Positions 34,037 through 39,905 of a stretch of DNA of 39,905 nucleotides are shown here, in pieces. The stretch lies in assembly GCA_028278335.1 (NCBI GenBank), contig JANQEN010000207.1:1-39905 (forward strand), read 5' to 3'. Made by a program: the position numbers and the translations under genes. Numbering within the stretch: position 1 is the first letter of the stretch; every line of letters begins with the position of its first letter. The stretch comes from Chitinivibrionales bacterium (GTDB taxonomy: Bacteria > Fibrobacterota > Chitinivibrionia > Chitinivibrionales > JANQEN01). The notes beneath the pieces were generated by a model. The model made no database searches, was not told where the DNA came from, and saw only the letters and a program-made list of their open reading frames with translations.

Positions 34037-35171
34037 GTAAAATCTCCATAATCTCCATAATTAAGCAGAGTAGTACCAAATGAGCATTCACCCGTGATCG
34101 CACCGCAGAAACAGAATTCTCGCAGGAAGCATACAGCTTCTCAGCCTTATATATATCCAACGGGGGAACCTCCGGTGACAGGGCACTCTCATTACTTAGG
34201 TAGTTTTGCGCACCCTGAATCGTTTGAAAATAGGTTTTCCGAACAATAAATTGAAAGGAAAGCATCAATTTTTCTCCTGCTGCGTAATCCCACCCACCAC
34301 CAAGAAGCTCTTGAGAGAGCGCTTCCAGCTCAGCGTTGACTCTCTGCCAGGGCATTTTTGAGGCACAGGCCTCCCAGAGGGCCGCAGCTTTTTCACTGAA
34401 CTCATCCAAGGACTCCTCTAATAAGAGAAGTGCCTTTCCCATGGAACCATTGGCTCTCTCCACCACGTGATCAAGGGAAGTCTCATCCCTGCCCTCTGCA
34501 TGAACCTTAATGAGCGCTTGCCTCATCTCCTGGGAGGCAATGTTGCCAAATCGAATAATCTGACACCGCGAGCGTATGGTGGGTAGCACGGAATGAGGGC
34601 GGGAGGTCAATAGTATAATCATTGTTCGAGCAGGCGGTTCTTCAAGTGTTTTAAGCATGGCATTGGCCGATTCTTTTTGCATGGTATCAACATCACAGAA
34701 GATTGCTGTGTTAACCCCGCCTTTAACCGATCCTCGCATTATTGAGTGATTAAGCTCTCGTATCCACTCAACGGGAATATGTTTTAAGCGGGTCTCCTCT
34801 ATACTGTATGGATTGGCAAGCTTATAGCGAGTCTCCTCAGCAATATAGTTCCATCCAGCCTCACTCAATTTAGTGCTATCTCCAGAACTTTTATGGGAGG
34901 CATCTAGCGTTACAGGAAATACAACATGAAAATCAGGATGGGAATAATTTAGTATCTGCGTGCAGGAGGAACAATTAAAACAGGGTACCTGACTGGCATG
35001 CTCACAGTGGAGCGCCATGCAGATCTCTAAAGCTGCTTGGAACTTTCCCACACCGGCATCGCCGGAAAAAAGATAGGCATGTCCCAATGTATTACTGCTA
35101 AAGGCTGATGCTAAGGTTTGTGCTACTCTCTCTTGTCCGACCAACTGTTGCCACACTAACTGCTTTGCCAT
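34011..35171 (-). CDS. holB: DNA polymerase III subunit delta'
   Basis: Clamp-loader AAA+ subunit, 386 aa. VWQQLVGQERVAQTLASAF opens the protein; the P-loop reads GDAGVGKF, with Phe where an ATPase has Ser/Thr, as expected for delta' rather than tau/gamma. A zinc module follows (LHC, then PCFNCSSC). CDVDTMQKESANAMLKTLEEPP and the SRC motif in TIRSRCQIIRFG are typical. The ATG at 35171 is preferred; the alternative GTG at 35177 overlaps the preceding stop (GTGA) and adds two residues. Between the EnvC-like gene and the PSP1 gene. Confidence 0.94.
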   Translation of the reverse strand: MAKQLVWQQLVGQERVAQTLASAFSSNTLGHAYLFSGDAGVGKFQAALEICMALHCEHASQVPCFNCSSCTQILNYSHPDFHVVFPVTLDASHKSSGDSTKLSEAGWNYIAEETRYKLANPYSIEETRLKHIPVEWIRELNHSIMRGSVKGGVNTAIFCDVDTMQKESANAMLKTLEEPPARTMIILLTSRPHSVLPTIRSRCQIIRFGNIASQEMRQALIKVHAEGRDETSLDHVVERANGSMGKALLLLEESLDEFSEKAAALWEACASKMPWQRVNAELEALSQELLGGGWDYAAGEKLMLSFQFIVRKTYFQTIQGAQNYLSNESALSPEVPPLDIYKAEKLYASCENSVSAVRSRVNAHLVLLCLIMEIMEILHGKEYQAS

Positions 35172-35173
35172 TA

Positions 35174-36394
35174 TCACTCTCTCTTTTCAAGCCATTTGTT
35201 AGGGTTGAGTGTTTCCGATAGATGACGAATCTGAAAATGGAGTTTCGGGCCATCCAGCGAACCAGTATCACCAGACACACCTAGTGAAGCACCATAGTCA
35301 ATCTCTTGATCCTGGGCTACCTCTATCTTTTCAAGATGTGCATAGATGGTAAGGTATCCGCCATAATGATTGACAATAACGAACTTTCCATATCCCCGCA
35401 TCCAACCAACATAATCAACCGTTCCGGGCGCAACACAATATACTGAGTTGCCTTTAGCAATCTTAATATCAATACCATTACTCATGATAACGGTTTTATA
35501 TACGGGATGAACAATCTTTCCAAAATCACGGATGATTGGACCGCTGACCGGCCAGGGAAGCTTGCCAACTCTCTTCTGAAAGGCCACTTTGAGGCTCCGC
35601 TCCTGGTCAAGCTTCGCTTTTTTTCGACGCTCCTCAAGTCGTTTTACCAAAAGGTTCAACTCTTGCTGTGCCCGCTCAAGCTCCTTTACCATTACAACAT
35701 AGGCATCTTTTTCGGCTGTTACTTCACCCAGCACTTTAGTGCGATCTTTTTGCTCCTTTTCCAAAAGCACACTCTCCTCTTCCTTGGACTGCTTAAGGGC
35801 AATGAGCTCATCCTGCTGGGTAATCATGTGCTCAGTATGCTGCTCAATCATTGATCTGGTACTATCGATTGTTCGAATTAAATTTTTATCGTATCGGTTA
35901 AGTGCCTGAAAATATTTGTTTCGCCGTAGTATCTCAGAGACGTTTTTTGCAGTCAAAATTACTTCAATGATCTTTGGTTGACCCGACATATAAATATAGC
36001 GCAATCGCTTAATCATCTTTTTTTGGCGTTGAGTCAGGGCAACTGAGAGCGACTGAATAGAATCTTGGAGCATGTCAATGTGTATGGTCATCGTATCGAT
36101 ATTTCCCGTAACCTCTGTTAAATATCGTCGGGCTGCGTCAATATTTTTCTCCAAGAGCTCCAATTGCGAAAGGTAATTTTTCTCTTTTTTCTCCAGTTGC
36201 GATATAGTCTTTCGCCCTCGCTCAAGCTCTATACGAATTGAATCAATTACTTTGCTTTTCTCTTTTATCTTGGTATCAAACTCTTGTAATAGGTTTTTTT
36301 TCTTTGGCTGGGCACCAAGTGAAAAAACCAACACACAAAAAAGTACGCCGGTTAAACTAAAAACTTTCGAACCGCGCTGAGGCTTCCAATCCAT
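35174..36394 (-). CDS. EnvC/NlpD-like LytM protein, probably a non-catalytic amidase activator
   Basis: 406 aa from the ATG at 36394 (longer frame to 36448 is less likely). An N-terminal signal peptide (VFSLTGVLFCVLVFSLGA) precedes about 240 residues of coiled coil and a C-terminal LytM/M23 domain. In active enzymes the first zinc histidine precedes G-x-D (HxGxD); here the segment is SNGID, so His is replaced by Ser, whereas YAHL and LHFQIR keep their histidines. Loss of one ligand predicts a regulatory, EnvC-type protein that activates periplasmic amidases under FtsEX control. It overlaps ftsX by 43 bases, consistent with that partnership. Confidence 0.88.
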   Translation of the reverse strand: MDWKPQRGSKVFSLTGVLFCVLVFSLGAQPKKKNLLQEFDTKIKEKSKVIDSIRIELERGRKTISQLEKKEKNYLSQLELLEKNIDAARRYLTEVTGNIDTMTIHIDMLQDSIQSLSVALTQRQKKMIKRLRYIYMSGQPKIIEVILTAKNVSEILRRNKYFQALNRYDKNLIRTIDSTRSMIEQHTEHMITQQDELIALKQSKEEESVLLEKEQKDRTKVLGEVTAEKDAYVVMVKELERAQQELNLLVKRLEERRKKAKLDQERSLKVAFQKRVGKLPWPVSGPIIRDFGKIVHPVYKTVIMSNGIDIKIAKGNSVYCVAPGTVDYVGWMRGYGKFVIVNHYGGYLTIYAHLEKIEVAQDQEIDYGASLGVSGDTGSLDGPKLHFQIRHLSETLNPNKWLEKRE

Positions 36395-37206
36395 CCAAAA
36401 AAGATCCCTATTAATAAAATAACCGGATAAAAGAACCACTCTCCCCAATAAAAGGAAAAGTTGACAAGAAAGAGTTGCAGCACATTGAGTCCAACAATCC
36501 CCAACAACCCGCCAATCAATCCCTGAAGCATCCCCTCAAGGATAAAGGGTGTTTTTATGTAAAAGTCGGTTGCCCCAACAAAATGCATATTGGTAATGAG
36601 ATCTTTTCGTGCATAAATGGTAAGCTTAATGGTATTGGCAATCATATAGTGAAGCGCAACCATCAATATGGCAGCTATGACCGAGGCTATCAGGGAAAAC
36701 TTTCTTCGAAACCGTTGCAACGTTGATACCCATTCATGGGAATAGGTTATGCTCTCAAAGGTGGAGAGTGACTCCAACTTCTCCTTTAGCGTTGTAAGGT
36801 CCTCGGCATTGAGGTATTCCGGTTTCAAGGTGATTTGAAAGGAAGCTGGTAAAGGGTTTTCATCAACAGCATCGAGCATCTCTTTGCCATACTCTTTTTC
36901 AAATTCATTCCAGGCGTCCTGTTTACTGATGAGCATAACTGACTTTACCTCTGGAAATGACTCTATCTGTTTCTGGATGTCAAGACAGGCTAGCGAATCT
37001 CTATAACTATGATCATTTATAAAAGCACTAATCCCTGGCTCACTGGAGGCATCATGTAACCAACGTTGAATATTTATAAAAACAATCGATATGCAGCCAA
37101 GAGAAAAAAGGGTAATGGCAATGGTGACAATTGAGACAAAGGTCATAAGCTTTGCTTGAAAAAAGCCCCGCATCGTCTCCTTAATAAAGTAAATTAGTGT
37201 ACTCAT
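36352..37206 (-). CDS. ftsX: Cell-division protein FtsX
   Basis: 284-aa inner-membrane protein of the FtsEX ABC-type complex that couples divisome ATP hydrolysis to periplasmic peptidoglycan hydrolysis. One N-terminal helix (about 20-45), an extracellular loop with FINDHSYRDSLACLDIQKQIESFPEVKSVMLISKQDAWNEF (typical FtsX large loop order), then three helices from about residue 168 onwards with ANTIKLTIYARKDLITNMHFVGATDFYIKTPFILEG conserved before the third. Followed directly by the EnvC-like gene. FtsE is not adjacent or elsewhere in the window, an unusual separation. Confidence 0.93.
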   Translation of the reverse strand: MSTLIYFIKETMRGFFQAKLMTFVSIVTIAITLFSLGCISIVFINIQRWLHDASSEPGISAFINDHSYRDSLACLDIQKQIESFPEVKSVMLISKQDAWNEFEKEYGKEMLDAVDENPLPASFQITLKPEYLNAEDLTTLKEKLESLSTFESITYSHEWVSTLQRFRRKFSLIASVIAAILMVALHYMIANTIKLTIYARKDLITNMHFVGATDFYIKTPFILEGMLQGLIGGLLGIVGLNVLQLFLVNFSFYWGEWFFYPVILLIGIFFGWIGSLSAVRKFLV

Positions 37207-37351
37207 ACCCGTTTACAACTGACACCTTTGCTCTTGAGGAAACACTCGATTGAATAATGGGGATGCAACAAGATTTTAAAAAAGTCCACAAAAAACTCAC
37301 TAGTGACTCCTCTTTTTTGACAAGCCCAACAACTGGACCAGCCATCGAGTC
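37207..37351. other. Short gap before the ftsX operon
   Basis: 145 bases between the LpoA-like gene and ftsX, the longest gap in this minus-strand run, so it probably holds the promoter of ftsX-recJ. No pair of consensus boxes stands out, and no strong terminator for the upstream gene was found. Confidence 0.35.
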
Positions 37352-39154
37352 CTATTGAACCTTTATAAATTTCTTATTGCTAATTTTCATTATTGCAGCT
37401 TCAGAGTTAACCCCGTCACTGTTATTTAAACTAATGGTACCAGAGATACCATTGAACTGTTCTGTTTTGCGTAATCCCTCTACAAAGGGACGAAAACCTT
37501 TGCTCGATTGAAGTAAACTGACTACCAAACGCGCTGCATCGTACCCCAACGGGGCAACGATATGGTCAGGTTTTTCTTTATACTGTGTCTCATACTGCCG
37601 CGAGAATCTGATCCAATTGGGATCCTGTACGTCAACTTCAAAATTAGTCGAGAATATTGCGTTGTTAACGTACCGCTTGCCATCTAAAATCGTGGCGCTA
37701 TTATGCCATCCATTGGAACCCAAAAGCTGCGTACGAATCCTGTGAAAGTATACCTGTGAGGCAATTTTTATTGCATCACTTGATTCACCGGGAACAAAGA
37801 GTCCTCCAATTGCGATAGTTGAGTCCTTTAAATAGGATTCCTTCATTCGCTTGTCCTTGGGCGTTTCGTCAATACCCAAAATTCCATCCAAGGCTAACAA
37901 CTCCCAGTGTCGCTCAGCCAATTTCTTGCGTAAACTCTCGAATTGACTTTTGAAATCATGGGTCCCTTCATCATAATACTCATCTGCAAGTATCTCGCCA
38001 CCTAACCGTTTTACCTCATCCTTAAATTGAGTAGAAAGGATTCTTCCATATTCGCTCATGGGTGTTATAAGGGCAAATTCGGTAATGCCAAGAGTCTCTA
38101 TAGCATAACGGGCAATACGCATCCCCAAAATGCCCAAGGTAACATTTAGCTGGAACACATTTTTTCCCAAACCAGCAATACCATCATCAGTGGCTGTCGG
38201 TGAGATCATGATCACATCAGGATTTTCCATAAGAATCGATGCTGCCACAGTTGCATTTGGACTAAGGACTGGCCCCAAAATAACAGAGACTTTATAATCT
38301 TTTATCAATTCCCGTGTCTTTTTAGCGGTTTCAACCATGCTTCCACGGGTATCAGCAATAACCAAATCGATTTTAGGTGTGTTGTGAGCATTGTAGTCGG
38401 CAATTGCCAGCTTGACACCCTGAACGACACTCTTTCCGAGGTCCGCATTGTATCCTGAAAGCGGTGCGAGTAATCCTATATCAATACTCTTTTTAAAAAG
38501 CCCCTTGTCCTCGGCGAATACCTCTTTGACCTTGGTGTGGTAAAGCGATTTAGAATACAACTTTTTATACTTGTCCGCACGACTTTTAGCTTTTGCGATC
38601 TGACCTAATTCATGAAGTTTTTTAACCTCATAGTAGAGCAATACTTCCCCAATTTTTGGATGCAACCCGGAGATTCGGGAGAATCGGTTGAGTGTTCCAT
38701 GAGTAAGATCCCTTTTACAGAGAGTTTCCACATTCAACAGCACTAAAGAATCAAGATCCTTAGACACACCCAATTGTAAGGCCTTTGAGAAGGAGACTAA
38801 GGATTTTTTGTGTTCCTTTTTCTTACCGCGCACAACACCGTTGAGATAATAGAGTCTTGGTATAAAAGGAGAGCGGGGGAAGCGACGAAAGTAGGTGCCA
38901 TAGAGACGGTCAAAAACGGAATATTTCCCTCTTCGTACTACAGCCTCCATACAAAGTGGGACAATATATTCAGTGGCCTGATCCTTATTTCTCTTTTTAA
39001 GATATCGATGAACAATTGCAATGGTCGAATCGTATTGCCCAATCTGATAGTAATGTTTTGCCTGCGAAAAAACCTGTGAAGAGTTGGAAATTGAGGTTGG
39101 TGCAGAAAAGGCTAACCCGATTAAAAAAACAACCACCAAAAGTGTTCTTGCCAT
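37352..39154 (-). CDS. Exported TPR plus type-1 periplasmic-binding domain protein, LpoA-like
   Basis: 600 aa. A signal peptide (ARTLLVVVFLIGLAFSAP) without a lipobox cysteine is followed by TPR-like helices to about residue 210 (QAKHYYQIGQYDSTIAIVHRYL; YYLNGVVRGKKKEHKKSLVSFSKAL) and a Leu/Ile/Val-binding-protein-type domain beginning IDIGLLAPLSGYNADLGKSVVQGVKLAI, with VSVILGPVLSPNATVAA and TEFALITPMSEYGR. This order matches LpoA, the outer-membrane activator of PBP1A, but many bacteria outside the gammaproteobacteria have TPR-PBP proteins of unknown role, and the absent lipobox differs from LpoA. Location next to ftsX and envC supports a cell-wall function by context. Confidence 0.75.
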   Translation of the reverse strand: MARTLLVVVFLIGLAFSAPTSISNSSQVFSQAKHYYQIGQYDSTIAIVHRYLKKRNKDQATEYIVPLCMEAVVRRGKYSVFDRLYGTYFRRFPRSPFIPRLYYLNGVVRGKKKEHKKSLVSFSKALQLGVSKDLDSLVLLNVETLCKRDLTHGTLNRFSRISGLHPKIGEVLLYYEVKKLHELGQIAKAKSRADKYKKLYSKSLYHTKVKEVFAEDKGLFKKSIDIGLLAPLSGYNADLGKSVVQGVKLAIADYNAHNTPKIDLVIADTRGSMVETAKKTRELIKDYKVSVILGPVLSPNATVAASILMENPDVIMISPTATDDGIAGLGKNVFQLNVTLGILGMRIARYAIETLGITEFALITPMSEYGRILSTQFKDEVKRLGGEILADEYYDEGTHDFKSQFESLRKKLAERHWELLALDGILGIDETPKDKRMKESYLKDSTIAIGGLFVPGESSDAIKIASQVYFHRIRTQLLGSNGWHNSATILDGKRYVNNAIFSTNFEVDVQDPNWIRFSRQYETQYKEKPDHIVAPLGYDAARLVVSLLQSSKGFRPFVEGLRKTEQFNGISGTISLNNSDGVNSEAAIMKISNKKFIKVQ

Positions 39155-39166
39155 ATCTCTTTCCTT

Positions 39167-39646
39167 CTATTTTAAGTAGTATCTTCCAAAGTCTAATGTG
39201 TCGAGGTTTGCTATGGTTTGACGGATCTTCTCTCGCTCTGAGACCATGGGGCTGCCACCGTTTTTCTCAAACACAGCCTCTTCAATAAAAATATCACAAC
39301 CACACCGAAGTGCCAATCCTATGGCATCACTGGGTCGACAGTCAACGATATGAGTACTATTTTCAGTAGCAATCTGTAAATGGGCTAAAAATACCGAGTC
39401 AACCAAATCATGAATGATGATTCTTTTTAGTACTCCTCCCATGTGTTCCAAGACATTCCGCACAAGGTCAATGGTCAGTGGTCTTTCTGATTTGATATCC
39501 AAATACTTAATAGCAATGGCACTTGCCTCAGAAGAGCCTACAGAGATTGGAATGGTACGCTCTCCACCCTGCTCTTTCAGAATAACGATCGGAATGTTTT
39601 GGGATGGATCAACCGCAAAGGAAGCGACCTCCAGCTTGACTAACAT
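39167..39646 (-). CDS. BFN-type bifunctional nuclease family protein (DUF151)
   Basis: 159 aa, normal for the family, typified by plant and bacterial BFN/DUF151 proteins with reported RNase/DNase activity. Family pattern: VKLEVASFAVDPSQN, IPIVILKEQGGERTIPISVG, EASAIAIKYLD, RPLTIDLVRNVLEHMGG and, near the end, VDCRPSDAIGLALRCGCDIFIEE, the most conserved block. The ATG at 39646 is preferred over an in-frame TTG at 39655, because a GAGGG stretch precedes the ATG. The LpoA-like gene follows 12 bases downstream, probably in one transcript. No other genes lie between this gene and the right edge. Confidence 0.9.
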   Translation of the reverse strand: MLVKLEVASFAVDPSQNIPIVILKEQGGERTIPISVGSSEASAIAIKYLDIKSERPLTIDLVRNVLEHMGGVLKRIIIHDLVDSVFLAHLQIATENSTHIVDCRPSDAIGLALRCGCDIFIEEAVFEKNGGSPMVSEREKIRQTIANLDTLDFGRYYLK

Positions 39647-39768
39647 ATCCCTCAATCTTTCATATTGTTATCGGTGTTTAGTAAATGATACTATTGCTTA
39701 TATCCTATTTAAAAAAATACACTGAGTCCATCAATAAATCCAAGAAGGAATAATCCCCAATGATATTT
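39647..39768. other. AT-rich gap between the last gene and the terminal repeat
   Basis: 122 bases with no open gene. It should contain the promoter of the BFN gene (minus strand); no clear box pair was identified. Confidence 0.4.
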
Positions 39769-39905
39769 AAACCCAGATTATGCAATAGGAAGTAGCGCAT
39801 AAATACAATCCTATGCCCATTAAGACTTTCAGACTTTTCGGCCATATCACCTTGTAGATATGTCCTTCAAAACCTTCAAGTCTTACTAAATAATAATCTT
39901 GCACT
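39769..39905 (-). repeat. Right copy of the 137-bp dispersed repeat
   Basis: Reverse complement matches positions 20-156 over its whole length without gaps. Read on the minus strand from the edge, one frame is open to a stop at 39767-39769 and ends in a hydrophobic stretch (SYCIIWV), equivalent to the open frame in the left copy. The repeat is cut by the window edge, so its full length is unknown. Confidence 0.85.

Overview
This 39.9 kb window is densely coding, AT-leaning bacterial DNA with about 33 credible protein genes, no tRNA or rRNA, no CRISPR array and no intact insertion sequence. The gene set points to a Gram-negative bacterium: O-antigen ligase/polymerase-like protein, WaaE-type core glycosyltransferase, YqgE, FtsX with a degenerate EnvC-type LytM protein, and an LpoA-like TPR/binding protein. 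The lysine-rich histone-H1-like protein and the mix of PSP1, BFN-type nuclease and NifS-NadA would fit the FCB side of the tree (for example Fibrobacterota/Chitinivibrionia). That placement is inference and no marker in the window settles it.

Layout. (1) 1-4.1 kb: yqgE, a beta-CASP metallo-beta-lactamase RNA nuclease whose leader carries a MITE-like inverted-repeat element, rsgA and a secreted protein. (2) 4.4-13.0 kb: a tightly packed, largely overlapping polysaccharide operon of seven genes: a GT2 fused to a NodB/DUF2334-like deacetylase, GT4, GT2, GT4 (apparently with a non-AUG start or a frameshift), an O-antigen ligase/polymerase-like protein, GT4 and GT4. (3) 13.0-16.5 kb, minus strand: three unrecognised proteins and a GIY-YIG nuclease with a degenerate DnaQ-like middle. 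(4) 16.5-19.1 kb: an HTH plus H1-tail DNA-binding protein with tandem promoters and a clear terminator, then murJ. (5) 19.1-21.5 kb, minus strand: small membrane protein, nifS, nadA, where NifS plausibly supplies sulfur for the NadA cluster. (6) 21.6-29.5 kb: a membrane-spanning CBM9-like/AraC one-component regulator, a cytidylyltransferase fused to a CobD/HisC-like PLP enzyme, a TagF-like glycerophosphotransferase, a six-unit 42-bp minisatellite, and three glycosyltransferases. This looks like a second surface-glycan locus with a possible phospho-amino-alcohol decoration. (7) 29.5-39.7 kb, all minus strand: BFN nuclease, LpoA-like protein, then ftsX-envC-holB-PSP1-metG-recJ, linked by overlaps or gaps of a few bases, combining cell-division peptidoglycan control with replication, translation and repair.

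Both ends of the window carry the same 137-bp sequence in inverted orientation (positions 20-156 and 39769-39905, 12 mismatches by eye, no gaps). The simplest reading is that this is a complete assembly contig that breaks in a dispersed genomic repeat.

The best candidates for undescribed biology are the cytidylyltransferase/CobD-like fusion with the TagF-like transferase, the CBM9-TM-AraC receptor, the GT2-deacetylase fusion, the HTH-H1-tail protein, and the 42-bp array.
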